Program-made: the position numbers and the translations under genes | The notes under the pieces: model-generated | What the model was told of the DNA's origin: nothing | Databases searched by the model: none | What the model saw: only the letters and a program-made list of their open reading frames with translations | Assembly: GCA_948146395.1 (NCBI GenBank) | Contig: OX411543.1 | Location: 20,547,459-20,611,458 of the forward strand | DNA: 64,000 nucleotides | Reading direction: 5' to 3' | Source: Fragum whitleyi | Lineage: Eukaryota > Mollusca > Bivalvia > Cardiida > Cardiidae | Shown here: in pieces, positions 10,309 through 22,339 of the stretch | Position numbering within the stretch: position 1 is the stretch's first letter | How the letters are laid out: the number at the start of each line of letters is the position of its first letter

Positions 10309-11040
10309 TTAGCTCACCTGAGCATGAAGTGCTCAAGGTGAGCTATTGTGATCATAGAATGTCCGTCGTCAGTCGTGCATAATCCACAATTTCTTTAAAC
10401 ATCTTCTCCTCCTAAACCAGCGGGCCAATCTTGATGAAACTTGGCAGGGATGTTCCTTGGGTCAAGCTCTACCAAAGTTGTTCAAATAAATGAAATCCAC
10501 CCTTAACTTTCCCTTTACCCTTAACAAAAAGGGTGAAAATATGGAAATCTTTAAAAATCTCCTTCTCTGAAACCAGAAGGCAGACAGCTTTCATATTTGG
10601 TATGTAGCATCATCTAGTGGACCTCTACCAAGTTGGTTCATATCAAGACCCTGGTGTCATATTTGGGCTTTGCCCATGCCCATTCCTTTTAGCTCATCTG
10701 ACTGCAAAGGGTAAAAAAAGGAAAATCTTCGAAAATCTTCTCTTAAACCAGATGGCAGACAGCTTTCATTTTCTTCTAAAATTCATTTTCCTCCACAAAA
10801 AATCTTGAATTGTCAATGAAACCTTTGGGGCGTACATTGTTCAAATAGATGGAAGACACTTTCTGCACTCCTGCTAAATCATGGCTTTAACCAGTCCACT
10901 ATATGGCTAAAATATTTTTTTATCCCTAAACTCCACACAGTCAATGAAAAGATGGCTTGTGACTTTGTTTCTAGTAACAGAAATTATGACACCCCCTATT
11001 AAATTTTTATCTTTCCACAAAGTTTTGCTGTAGCTTTATT
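10309..11040 (+). mobile_element. T1-b, 3'-truncated
   Basis: The start TTAGCTCACCTGAGCATGAAGTGCTCAAGG is the T1 5' hairpin (given in part). The body holds diverged repeats about 155 bp long with AACCAGAAGGCAGACAGC and ATCATCTAGTGGACC, shared with 34560-34991. No GGTCC hairpin or CTCTTGTT end is seen before T3-b begins at 11041. Confidence 0.6.
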
Positions 11041-11296
11041 TTATGCCCCCGTATCGAGAGATCGGGGGCATATTGTTTAACTCATGTCTGTCTGTCTGTC
11101 TGCCTGTCCGTCAGTCCGTCTGTCCACCCGTCTGTCCGAAAACTTCAAGAGTATTTGACATACAAAGCTGTACACCATAGTCAAGGTCATGTGACAAGGT
11201 CAAGGTCATGTGACAAGGTCAAGGTCATCTGTCAAGGTCAAACTTAAAAAAAAAATGCTGTTACGGGGGCATTCGTGTTTCAGAAACACATCTTGT
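11041..11296 (+). mobile_element. T3-b: short Helentron-like element
   Basis: The 5' arm ATGCCCCCGTA is followed by local complement GATCGGGGGCAT and a GTCT/GTCC tract. The body is three AAGGTCAAGGTCATGTGAC repeats. The 3' end has TACGGGGGCAT (perfect complement of the 5' arm), hairpin GTGTTTCAGAAACAC and ATCTTGTT. The terminal hairpin differs completely from that of T3-a although the arms are nearly the same. Confidence 0.7.
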
Positions 11297-11310
11297 TTTA
11301 TCTTTGATTG

Positions 11311-11590
11311 GCCGCCATCATAGGGCGGTGGTAACATGTCAGACCATTTTTCAAAAGGACCCAGGTTCAATACTCGATGGTGGCACTCTTCCTTCCTGCT
11401 ACTTGTCTTCCATCAATGGGTTTATGATCGTAGACCTATGTGGGATAGCAGCTGGAGGCTAGGAAAGGATGTAATGGTAGTACTGGTGTGAGAAATACCA
11501 GGAATCCATTGTTAAATGCTCCAGTCTGTGTGATATAACTTGAAGATTGTTGAAAGCTGCATAAAACCCCATTGAAACAAATAGATTGAT
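11311..11590 (+). mobile_element. SINE-A2, full length
   Basis: A decayed tRNA-like head at 11311-11385 (GCCGCCATCATAG ... GGTTCAATACTCGATGG) leads into the SINE-A body (GTAGACCTATGTGGGATAG, GAGGCTAGGAAAGGATG) and the tail TTGAAAGCTGCATAAAACCC. Substitutions in box B suggest it is no longer transcribed. Confidence 0.75.
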
Positions 11591-11680
11591 GCTTGATTAA
11601 TGCAACTCATTAAATATTAAAGAGAAATTTAACATGATGGCATCATCAATGAGTTAGGGTGTAAGGGGACAATAGCGTTT

Positions 11681-13627
11681 TTATTGAAGACAGGTTTACC
11701 TGTCTTTCAATATAGGGATCGTCGCCATCGGATTTTGATAACAAACCTACATGTGTCATTACGCTCAAAAAAGTAGACCCATTCATAAAAATAAACGCGG
11801 CAAAAATAATCAATAGTGTAGCAATATACCGTAAAATTTTGGTGCTGACCTAAATTCTGGCCGGGACCTCAGGGGAGTGAACACGTGATCTATGCAGAAG
11901 TTGCATGCAGAAACGAGTTTTACTTTCGTAAGTGGTGCTGTTTTAGGGCGTTTTCGGCTGCAATCTTTTGCATTTGCTCCAAATTTTCAATTGCATCCTA
12001 CAACTGTTTTTATACATAGCATTGGCAAGCTATTTTCAGTTCCCCATTTTAAACTCCCTATTTCTCGTAAAATTGTGTGTTAGTGTGTCCTTAAGGTTGC
12101 TTTATTTATCCGTCTCCCGGGCCTGTCGTAGTGTAAATGGATAAAAACTAAAATAGCACAAGGCTATTTGAATAAACTCGTAAACCCTTGGAATTTCCTA
12201 GGTTTGAATTTTTACTTGGATTTACGGAGAAATTTCGATGGCTTATCAAATTACTTTATTATTAGGCTTGTTTTGTCTATCCATATTGTACAGCATTTGG
12301 AACATCACTCGGTCACATCCGTAAACGGCAACAGATCGTAATCGTGATATTCACTCGACAATCATCGGGCGATCTCCGAAGTCTCGGATAAATGTAGGTT
12401 ACGGAATCGGCCGAGTTGTGACGAATGCGTTAGATTGGCCGAGTGGTGTTCCGAATGGCCTATACAGTAGTACCACGCATGCGCGATCCCGGTTTTGAGT
12501 TTCCGCTTTTGTTTTCGACAGTTTTCTGACAATAACAGAAACTGTTTTGGAAACTGGAATGGATTTTTTTGTAACATTCTGGAGTGGACTTTGAAAGAAT
12601 TCTACACAAGGTGATAAATGCTGTAGCTCGGGATTTCATCTAACGATCTGTCATTTTGGCAGTTTGTCAAAATTGATAGTTCACCGGATAGTTCAATCCG
12701 AATCTTGATCTAGAAAAGCAGTCCCGTGGAAAAGGCCTGAAAGGTTGGTTGTCTTAACAGGTTTATATATTATTTTGTAGTAAAAATAATTTTCTACTAA
12801 GTAAGACCATATGCAAGGAGAATAACCTGAAATGGAGATCGAAATATCTCAATGGAAAAATAGAAATAGAATGTTTCACTCCTGGAAGAAACTTAAATGG
12901 TATTCATAAAAAAAGCTACAGCTATTGTACGGGAAAATACTTCTTCTTAGTATTGACTTTGACTAGTAAAAGTATAAGAATATTGGTATTACTTTCATTG
13001 CTTCTTCTATGTGGAGATAATTAGTCAAATCCTGGATCAGATAATAAATGTAAAAGAAATTTGAACAAATTTCCAATTCAGGGCAATATTCACCATGGCA
13101 ATGAAATGTTTAGCTCTTCATCAAGGGGTAAGCAATGTGTGTCATGTGGATTAACATTTTATTTAAGATTTTTACACATCCACTTAATAAGTTTGACTGG
13201 AAAAAAATCGGATTTGGATCATATTGGATTGCTGGGGATAATCTATACAATTTTATAAAACAGGGTTGCAATAATTCATATGAGTTTTTAGAATACAGGA
13301 ATTGCCACCATACTTCTGTTGGTTAAATGTATATTTTTCATTTAGGATATTGAAAACTTACACTTGGGGATGAATAGCGATTATGAAGGCAGTTACCCTC
13401 TTGTTAAGCTTGAATTGGCTAGAGGGATAGGTTTATCTGGAAGTGATGAGTCTTCAAGGTAAAGCATATTCATTTGTTAGGAAGGTGCAGTTTCCATATG
13501 TAACCATCAATGATTGTTTTAAATTTTTGATTCCCACTCAAGAGATCTTCTCAAAACGCCACAATTTTCATTCCAATTGTTAATATTCAGTCCTGTCTTC
13601 AATTCAGGCCTTTCAGGCCTTTGATTT
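11681..13627 (+). mobile_element. T11: Helentron-like element, first 3' end at 13627
   Basis: The 5' end is TTATTGAAGACAGG with local complement CCTGTCTTTCAATATA. The 3' end has CCTGTCTTCAAT (perfect complement of the 5' arm), hairpin AGGCCTTTCAGGCCT and TTGATTT. The 1.9 kb body is not tandemly repeated and has a moderately GC-rich section (12290-12520) without a recognisable protein. The left flank GACAATAGCGTTT and the right flank after 15447 (GAGATAA) join perfectly in the related sequence near 18500 (minus strand), an empty site that fixes the boundaries. Confidence 0.7.
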
Positions 13628-15447
13628 AAGATTTTTACACATCCACTTAATAAGTTTGACTGGAAAAAAATCGGATTTGGATCATATTGGATTGCTGGGG
13701 ATAATCTATACAATTTTATAAAACAGGGTTGCAATAATTCATATGAGTTTTTAGAATACAGGAATTGCCACCATATTTCTGTTGGTTAAATGAATATTTT
13801 TCATTTTTATGCAGTCAGACTGAAAGTCTGACTTGCATATAGTGGTCGCCGGCAATCGGATCCTCACAACACCGAATTCGAATAAATCCATGAGCGTGAA
13901 AAAGTAAACCCATTCATGATTTTTAGCCCGCGAAAATAATATCAGACAGAATGCCAGCTACCTAGATTTTTGTGAACAATTCCGATTTCAAAGCCATATT
14001 TCTGTATTACGAATTTGGACATCAAAATTCCGGGGAAAATCGATTTTGAACGGCGCCGAAGAGTAAACACGAAATCGAAAGTAGTCAGCGACCGTTTTTT
14101 AAAGGGAATGCAATTAGGACAATCGTCTTTTGGAGTTACTTCCCTTATTCAGACAGTTTGAAATCCGGTGTTGAAGGGTTCTGCCAAGGCCGCGCGATTA
14201 GAACTAAAAAGTTGTAGACTGCGAATAAAAATGAAAAGGATGGGCCCTACGTCGCGCCGAATCTTGAAATACGACATCGACGAAAATCGGACTTCCGCGA
14301 CGACCTGCCGTTTTGGCCTATTCCAAAATAAAAATCTTAATGGTACCCCGCACAGCGTTATGATAATCGGCGCTGTATTATCGGAAATCCAATAAATCGG
14401 GAACCATTCTATGTTTACATGTTTCTTTACGAAATAGATCAAGATCTAGGGCGATCAAAGACAATTTATAACCTTTTCGCCGGGTCTCCCGAAAAGAAGG
14501 CAAAAGTAAATATAGAAATAGATTCTAATGAACCCAGGCCGATTTCACAGGGCCCACGTCCATATTACACAATCACCGGAAATCTGTCCCTCTGAAATTT
14601 TAGAAGACGAGCAAGTGACTTTTGCCGATCTAAAAACCAAAGCGGGGTTTTCTCACCTACTTGCTTGACAGATATTACTGGCTAAAGTATGGTTAGAAAA
14701 CCAACGTTATGACATGTTCATTGTGAATAAAAAGAAGAGAATTAGCAGAGTTAGATAGTTAACAATATCATGTTGATTTGTTGACTCCAGTGCAATTTTT
14801 GGGGTGGTTTTCTGTCTGTAGTTATTTGCTGTTAACGCGGCATGAGTATTAGCCATCACAGGAGCTATCCCTATTATCAAGGTGGATGACGATGGAAGAT
14901 ATAAGAATTAAGCCCCTATTATTTTTATATTATTTTTCTGACCTTGTAGTAAAGCATTGGCCTTCCAAGCAGTGCTCTTTTCATCAAAAGCAAGGGCTTT
15001 AAGCATGAATAAGGCAATATTTTGGAATGAAAGGTCAGAATAGAAGGCCAAAGATCTGAAGTGTAGATTTTAGCCTTAAATTTCAGAGAATTTGTTATAA
15101 TTGAAATATTTTAATACTCAAATATTGTTCCGTCCTGACTGCATTCAGGCCTTTCAGGCCTTTGATTTTCTTTTGAAAACTTACACTTGGGGATGAATAG
15201 CGATTATGAAGGCAGTTACCCTCTTGTTAAGCTTGAATTGGCTAGAGGGATAGGTTTATCTGGAAGTGATGAGTCTTCAAAGTAAAGCATATTCATTTGT
15301 TTGGAAGGTGAAGTTTCCATATGTAACCATCAATGATTGTTTTAAATTTTTGATTCCCACTCAAGAGATCTCAAAACGCCACAATTTTCATTCCAATTGT
15401 TAATATTCAGTCCTGTCTTCAATTCAGGCCTTTCAGGCCTTTGATTT
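13628..15447 (+). mobile_element. Second, tandem 3' end of T11, interrupted by T10
   Basis: Directly after the first T11 terminus, sequence resumes with the internal T11 segment that begins at 13161 and runs on to a second terminus at 15447 (again CCTGTCTTCAAT, AGGCCTTTCAGGCCT, TTGATTT). The homologous blocks are 13161-13627 against 13628-13806 plus 15168-15447, about 97 percent identical by eye. T10 sits in the gap. A tandem 3' end is what read-through or re-initiation in rolling-circle transposition would leave; unequal exchange could also produce it. Confidence 0.7.
13807..15167 (+). mobile_element. T10: Helentron-like element nested in the T11 repeat
   Basis: The 5' end is TTATGCAGTCAGAC with local complement GTCTGACTTGCAT. 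The 3' end has CTGACTGCAT (perfect complement), hairpin AGGCCTTTCAGGCCT and TTGATTT. The 3' hairpin is the same as that of T11 while the 5' arms differ, and the first 150 bp of the two bodies are alike (TCGCC...ATCGGAT, AGTA(A)ACCCATTCAT), so they are sister families that have exchanged arms. Frames of 75-97 codons at 14149-14442 overlap on both strands and look like chance. Confidence 0.75.
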
Positions 15448-15515
15448 GAGATAAGTGATTAAATTTTGGTAAATAAATAAACTGCGAGTTAGTGTGATCT
15501 CAATGGCGTATATTT

Positions 15516-15565
15516 TTATGCCCCCATATTGTTTTACTCATGTCCGTCTGTCTGTCTGTCTGTCC

Positions 15566-15596
<31 letters not shown>

Positions 15597-15790
15597 CGTC
15601 TGTCTGTCCGAAAACTTAACCAAACTTAACCTTTGCCAATTAATATCTTCAAGCCTATTCAAGATACTATGCTCATATTTGGTTAAAACTATGACTTTGA
15701 CGTTTTAATTACACCTAACATTTTCCTATATTTATTTGAATGCTTTTACGATCTATTGGAATAAAAATATAAAACTTCATAGACATGTTT
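15516..15790 (+). mobile_element. T3-c fragment with GTCT microsatellite
   Basis: TTATGCCCCCATATTG starts a T3-type 5' end with the hairpin partly lost. It is followed by a 70 bp (GTCT/GTCC)n tract (15541-15612) and a body like that at 44214-44580 (AACTTAAC, TTCAAGCCTATTCAAGATAC). No 3' end is identified. Confidence 0.55.
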
Positions 15791-15810
15791 AAAGGTCCTT
15801 TAGGAATAGG

Positions 15811-17647
15811 CAGGCTGTCCAGCGTCCCTAAAATTCTTAAAAAATCCTATTTTTTTCAGTTTGGCTAAAATTCCTAAAAAATTGAAGAAAACAAGGCAAA
15901 TTCCTAAAAAAGCCCTAATTTTTTCTTGCAATTCCTAATTTTCCTTTTCAGTTTTTCATGGTCAACCGTGTGTTGATATGAAAGTATCTCAGCAATCCTT
16001 TTTCAATACTTTTTTACTATGTTAAATACAGGAAATCTTTTTGGCTCTTTTTAATTCTGCAGATCAACTTTGTCATTGAGGTTAGTCATGTTAAGATCTA
16101 CCTGTGACTTCATAAAGCACAATAAGCTGAAACAATTTACATGGACTGACAAGCATTTCAACAACAATACAAAAGTACTTAGTGTAATTTAAATGAACCA
16201 TTTCTATACAACTTTAGCTCAATCTTTTTAAACCTGAATAGTTCATCAATATGAAGAATATTTGCCATTGAACTTAATTCCCGTAGATGTGATTAAAAAT
16301 TTTCTTAAACCCCTCTGCTGGGCAAATATTTGGCTTAATCTTTCTCTGACTTAATGAAAATGGTTATGTCATATTGAGAACAGTTTCTGTGAACATACTG
16401 TATAAGCATTTTAAGTACATTAGTGACTACATGTATTTACTTCTAACCCATTTACAAGATAAAACTTTGGCTTAAATTCTCCATATCTGCCTGAGAAATA
16501 ATTCTTACATACATGCAAAGATAAACATCCTTATTGCATAATGAATATGTCTGTATGCTGTTCAATCTAGCAAAAGGCCAGTGAAGGGAGTCTCAAGTAT
16601 TATTTACTTGATAGTTGTATGATTGTGAAGAAGTCTACTGATCATGGTGGTATTTTGTAAAATGTAAATATATACAATGGAGCTCCTTTTGGAAAGGCAT
16701 CGCAATGGGTCAGAAATTTGACTAAATTTTTCTCAATAAATGGTCTTGGCAATGAAAAAAGGTCTAATATTATGTAATAATGTTATTTTTGTCTTTCTTA
16801 TTGAGACAGTGAAAGCCTTTGTAATATCTGTCATATTTTCCTCTACAGACAATAATCTTTCCTGAACACTTCATAACCTTGATGGTGATATTTGAATCAC
16901 AACAGTAAATTATTATTAGGTATAAAAGGGCTAAAACAACATGACAATAGTGTCATTCAGTCCAAAATATTATTTTCTGTTGTCTAAGAGTTATCCATGA
17001 TAATATGCATTTTCCCACATTACTGTTTACATGTCACTTTTTTTGGCTGAATATTTGAAAACCATTCTGAAATTCTATTGCATGTACATGTATAATGATC
17101 AGAGCTGTGTTGTGTCTTTGTAGACATGTAGATGTGAAGTGGTAAGAGATCTTTAATGGCCTTCATCAAATTTTGATTTGAATTAATTGCAAATTTTATG
17201 GGACATTTCAAAAAGTCTTGCCTGAGTTTTTACCATAACTATTATTATATAAAGAGCAGGATGTGGGTCTTTATTTTCTGCCAAAGCATTTACCACTTAC
17301 AATAGGATATGTCTTGAACAGTATAAGAATTAGCATTTATTCAAGTCAGAGGCAAAAGAACAGAAGAATGCCTATGTCTTATGCCTATGAATATACAGAA
17401 TTTATATTTTCCATGTCATATTAAACAGAATTCCTGAAACAATGATAATGTTTGATTCTTGTATTGTAATAACATTATACTTATTTAGTTTTCTCCTGTG
17501 AATCTTATATTCTGTTAATTCTGGTTTTGAAAATTCCCTTATTTATCATTATAATTCCTAATTTTAGCCCTAAATTAGCCCTAATTTTTTCGATTTTTGT
17601 CCCTAAATTTAGCCCTTATTTTTCCACAAAAGGTGCTGGACAGCCTG
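15811..17647. mobile_element. hAT-like non-autonomous element (CCCTAAATT subterminal family)
   Basis: The perfect 13 bp inverted ends CAGGCTGTCCAGC (15811-15823) and GCTGGACAGCCTG (17635-17647) are flanked by GGAATAGG on both sides (the right copy shares the final G), i.e. an 8 bp target duplication as expected for hAT. The subterminal 120 bp on each side are packed with TTCCTAAAA / GCCCTAATTTTT motifs in both orientations. The interior is AT-rich with no transposase-length frame. Length 1837 bp. Confidence 0.8.
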
Positions 17648-18649
17648 GAATAGGCCCTCAAAATTTTATTCCGATACACCGAGAACTTCGCGGTACATGT
17701 TAATTTACCTAACACAAGTGTTGCCCATCGGTGACTTCAATAAGTTTTACATTGACATTGCTATGGATGAGAATTGACTTTTGTCGGTTTATTTCAGAAG
17801 CTCTTTATGACGTTACCATTAATTAGCACGTTCAAAGACTATTTGAGGGTGCAGTGATAAGATTTCAAGTAAAATGGGAAAACCTCTATGCATGTTTATG
17901 AAAACCAAAAAATGTTTTTCACATTTGATATTTCTATATAAAGATATCAAATAAATACTTTTTGTGAAGTGTGTCAAAAGAATTAAACACATTTTTCGAC
18001 ATACCACGTTTGTCTTTTTCCAACATTCAACGTTAGGGTAATAAACTTTAATTCTAAATTGTAGAAATTCCATACGGTAAAACGTCAAATAAAGATGCGA
18101 GTATATGAAAAGGAAGCTTTATAGAAATATATTAAATTTTAGAAAATTTTCATCGGGCCATTTTTTTTAAAAAAATAAGTTTAAAGCTATTTTTTCGGGC
18201 CGCCAAAAATTGAAATCTTTACTTTAATTCAATCTCGTGTATCTATCTTTAAATATAACAATGTTCTAATTAAATGCCAATGTTCCCAATTCATTCAACT
18301 TCATTTTGGTGTATTCTATTGTATTGAATCACCTAAAATATGATCAGGGTAAGCGTTTAGGAACGCGTAGGGTCATTTGTGAAAAACCTGCGAAACCGTC
18401 ATTTTAACGACGTCATGGTAACGTAAATTCTGAATTGAACCTTAAAAAAACATCCACCGTTGAGATCGTGCTTACACAACAATTTCATAGATATCAATAT
18501 ATGTGCATTTATCTCAAAAAACGCTATTGTCCTCTTCCACCTTAAACACAAAAGAGCAATACTTTAGCGTCAGGTAATGGTCAGAATTTTAAGACCAGTT
18601 TGTCAATGAGTCATGCTGCAAGTAAGGTAAAAGAAATTAGAGCCAAGCA
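17648..18649. other. Old repeat copy carrying the empty target of T11
   Basis: No gene. On the minus strand, 18545-18440 reads AGAGGACAATAGCG, TTTTTTGAGATAA and GATCTCAACGG in the same order as the sequences flanking the T11 insertion (11660-11680 and 15447-15510). It is therefore a second copy, unoccupied, of the repeat into which T11 inserted. The remaining sequence shows nothing recognisable. Confidence 0.5.
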
Positions 18650-18666
18650 ATCCAAAAGGCTTAATC

Positions 18667-18842
18667 CGCCAATGGGTTGATAATCATACACCTATGTGTA
18701 ATAGCAGCTGGAGACTAGGAAAGGATGTAATGGTAGTACTGATGTGAGAAATATGAGGAATCCATTGTTAGGTGTTTCAGCCTCTGCGCTATGACTGAAA
18801 GATTGTTAAAAGTGGCATTAAACTGCATTTAAACAAACAAAC
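18667..18842 (+). mobile_element. SINE-A3, head missing
   Basis: It begins at CCAATGGGTTGATAATCAT and keeps GAGACTAGGAAAGGATG, GAGGAATCCATTGTT and the tail AAAGTGGCATTAAACTGC with (AAAC)n. It forms the outer end of the left arm of the inverted duplication. Confidence 0.7.
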
Positions 18843-20047
18843 AAACCAAAAGGCTTACTTATCCTTGAATGATGGCAGTTCTGTCAGGAAACTTTCATTT
18901 TTGAAAATATTAGTTGAAGCCACACTTTTTCCAAACCTAATGGACCATTTGACCTCATTCATTTGATTCTTGAGAAGATTCATGCAGATTTCTGTATGAA
19001 AACTCTTTAAAAGAAAATGAAGAATATTTTAGAATGGGAACGACCCCTGGTGTAAAACAGTTCATGGGTTGTGTGGATGGTAAGTGGAAACATGTATGGT
19101 GTCAAGACATTATGAATGTATGGGTTAAAAGCTTTACTGTCTTTCCCCAGGTATGCTCCTTTGATCAAGTGTTAATATATTAGCTACATGCAATTGTTAC
19201 TTTGACTGCAGGGTTTGACCAATTTAAGCAACCATACGCAGTGAAGACTGAAAAGGCAAAAATTTTATATCAAGTTTAGACTGGAAATCTTTAAAAGTGC
19301 AAAAAAAACCTTTACCATGTTTTAGGTATGTTATGTTTTTGCCTCATAAATCATACATATTTTAAAATAGAAGTCATACAGCTCTGTTGTATCACCAAAG
19401 ACGGGCCAAGGCGTGCCAGAAAGGGCGTCGGTTCATTCAGGGATGACATCTGCATGACTTACAAAGAAGTTGTTTAGTATGATAAATATCAGAGGCTTGC
19501 AATAAACAAACAAACATTACCTAAGAAAGTGTGGTAGGATTATAACAGAATGATAAGTATTATAAAGCATGGAGTCATTGGTAATTTACTTTTGTGCAGT
19601 GAAGGGGATATATAGATTTATATAGAATTCATGGTATCAATTATGACCAGGAATGTTAAGCTCGGTACTTGATTTGAGAGGAAACTTTTAATAAAAATAT
19701 AATTTAGTACTGAGAACTGATAAATTGCTAAAATAATTTTGTCTTTTCAATCTCCTGGTATACTCACAGACCTGCCCACATTAATTTTGTCATGACATAA
19801 TACTCTTTTCCTATAATAATACACACAACACATAACTGTATATCTGCAGGGGATACGCCTGTACTAAAATATTCTTAATTTTCTAAAGAGTTTCATACCG
19901 AAAACTGCAGGGATCTGCCAAAATCTAATCCATGGGGCTGAATGGTCCATCAGGTTTGAAAAAAAAGGGGCCATCTAATATTTTCAGAAATGAAAGTTTC
20001 TGGCCAGTACTGCCATCATTCAAGGATCAGTAGGCCTTTTGTTTTGT

Positions 20048-20228
20048 GTGTTTGTTTGAATGTGGTTTAATGCCGCTTTTGAGATCTTTCAGTCATATCC
20101 GGCCGCTGGAGTCCCTAACAATGGATTTCTGGTATCTCTCACACTAGTACTATCATAACATCCTTTTCTAGCCTCAAGCTTCTATCACGCAGAGGTCTAT
20201 GATTATCAACCCATTGATGGTGGAAGCC
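20048..20228 (-). mobile_element. SINE-A4, head missing
   Basis: It is the minus-strand counterpart of SINE-A3: on the plus strand it reads TTTGTTTGAATGTGGTTTAA, CCTAACAATGGATTTCTGG, CATCCTTTTCTAGCCTC and ATGATTATCAACCCATTG. It forms the outer end of the right arm. Confidence 0.7.
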
Positions 20229-20242
20229 ATTTGGACAGCTCG

Positions 20243-21910
20243 TTAGCTCTACTGGCCGAAGGCCAGCGAGCTATTGTCATGGCGGTGTGTCTGACATGTG
20301 AGAGTCTGTGCATAAATTTTTTCTTTAAACATCTTCATCTCCCAAACCAATGGGCAGATTTTCATGAAACTTGGTAGAAATGTTCCTTGGGTGACCCTCT
20401 TCTAAAATTGTTAAAGAAATTTTGATAGACCTCCAAATATGGGCGTGGCAGGGCATGGCATTTTTTTACTTAAAACTCTTTAAAAATCTTCTCCTCCCAA
20501 ACCATCAGGCCAATTTCAATAAAACTTGGCATGGATGTTCCTTGGGTGACCCTTTTCCTAAATTGGTCAAGAAATTTTGATTAACCCCAAAATATGGGCT
20601 TGGCAGGGCGGGGCTTATTTTTAGCCCGAAATCTTTGAATGACATATCCTCCTGAACCACTGGGTCGATTTCAACCTAACTTGACCAGAATGTTCCTTGT
20701 TTGACCCTTTTCTAAAATTGTTCCTGAAATTTTGATTGGCCCCCAAATATGGACTTGGCAGGGTGGGGCTTATTTTGAGCCGGAAATTTTTGAAAGACAT
20801 CTTGTCCTGAACCATCGAGCCGATTTCAATGAAACTTTACCAGAATGTTCCTTGGGTGACCCTCTTCTTAAGATGTTCAAGAAATTTTGATTGACCCCTA
20901 AAAATGGGCATGGAAGGGTGGGGCTTTTTTTGAGCCTGAAATCTTTGAACAACATTTCCTCCTGAACCATTGGGCCGATCTCAATGAAACTTTACCAGAA
21001 TGTTCGATGTGTGACCCTCTTCTAAAGTTGTTCAAGACATTTTCCTCCTGAAGTATTGGCCGATTTCAACAAAACCTACCAGAATGTTCCTTAAAAGACC
21101 TGTTCCAAAAGTTGCTCACAAAATTTTGATTGGCTCATAAATATGGGTGTGGCAGGGTGGATTATTTTGAGCCCGAAATCTTTGAACAGTATCTCCTCAT
21201 GATGTTAACATTCCTGTGATGAAATAAATGAGAAGATATGCAATGGTAACGCCTCTACATGACGTCACACAGGGCCTATCTTTTATCGAGCGACACTTTT
21301 AGTGGTTGCGAGCTGATTTTTTGTTAAATAATATGGGTTTAAATGTAGTTTTCAATTCAATGGCCTGTGCACCTATCCATAGTTTCTTGTCGTTTCTCAC
21401 GACACAGCTAGAACATTTCATCTGCCACAAGTCGCCCATATATCAAAGGCGTATCACTCGCCCATTCTGTAGGAGACAAATGACATTACTCTCAATGATT
21501 GTCAAAAATGGGATAAAAGATGGCCGAGTCGGAGATGGAACCCACAAACCCATAGTTGAAAAACAGACCCATTACCGGCTGATTTCAATGAATCTTTACC
21601 AGAATGTTTCTTGGGCAACCCTTTTCAAAATTTGTTTGCAAAATTTTAATTAGCCCATAAATATTGGTATGGCAGGGTGTGGCTTATTTTGAGCCCGAAA
21701 TCTTTGAACTACATCTCCTGATGAACCAATGGGCCGATTTCAATGAAACTTGAGAAATTTGGTCCAATGTGGGCCATACCCAGTTAATTATTATGAAATA
21801 GGTCTTAATAGATTTCAAAGTGTTGTTTTCATTCAAAGAAAGCTTTATTTAATGAAAGTCTTAAGATGATAAAGCCAGTGGAGCGATACAAGCCCTCTTT
21901 GGCCTATTGT
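20243..21910 (+). mobile_element. T2-a: Helentron-like element with nested SINE-B1
   Basis: The 5' end TTAGCTCTACTGGCCGAAGG pairs locally with GGCCAGCGAGCT. The body is a diverged tandem array of about 150 bp units with GGGCCGATTTCAATGAAACTT-like and ATATGGGCGTGGCAGGG motifs. The 3' end has GCCAGTGGAGCG and a decayed hairpin AGCCCTCTTTGGCCTATTG. Net of the SINE at 21203-21576 it is about 1.3 kb. Decay of the terminal hairpin suggests an older copy than T2-b. Confidence 0.7.
21203..21576 (-). mobile_element. SINE-B1
   Basis: The same 375-390 bp sequence is at 42143-42531 in the same orientation: it starts GTTAACATTCC and ends at the 5' side of a tRNA-like head (plus-strand ATGGAACCCACAAACCC, box B reversed). 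The body includes GTATCACTCGCCCATTCTG and CTATCCATAGTTTCTTGTCG. It interrupts a T2 body monomer, which resumes at GGCTGATTTCAATG. Confidence 0.65.
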
Positions 21911-22339
21911 TCACAAAAAGAAGTAGAGTTAAACCACGAAAACCCATGACAATTCACAACTGATCCTCCTCTTGATGGTTATTGACTTACTATGTAGATA
22001 ATGTTCGAATTATGGTGGAATTATTCAAAAACATTTATTTGAGCATAGCCGCTCTCACGACTGTTAATTGCCAATCAAGCTAGATGTATTAGACCATCAA
22101 TTAACTATTTTCCAATAATGTGACACACTTCTAAAAAGCCTTGACACACAGCTGCTAATTTTGAAGAGTTGAAATGACACACCAGCTCAAATTTCCAATA
22201 GTTAAAATTGCATCATTTTTTTATATCAAAACTCGGGGTCCTGGATCAAACGAAAACCATGATACTCAGCTATTTCCTTCAGGATTCTGTGATGCCACAT
22301 TTAAATTCACTAAGCCTTATGGTTTTGGTGGATAGGATT

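Larger units (their letters stand above)
18650..20236. repeat. 1.6 kb inverted duplication with SINE-A at both ends
   Basis: 18650 to about 19200 is repeated in reverse complement at about 19700 to 20236, with roughly 80-85 percent identity by eye. Matching landmarks are TCCTTGAATGATGGCAG (18860 and, reversed, about 20015), GAATATTTTAG (19024 / 19868) and TTGTGTGGATGG-like (19070 / 19815). The outer parts are the SINE-A3 and A4 bodies; the inner parts are a non-SINE sequence. About 500 bp of unpaired centre remains. No protein of note is encoded. Confidence 0.75.

Noticed and set aside
14149..14442. Gene in the GC-richer part of T10
   Set aside because: Overlapping frames on both strands reflect composition; no domain or codon pattern, and it lies inside a mobile element.
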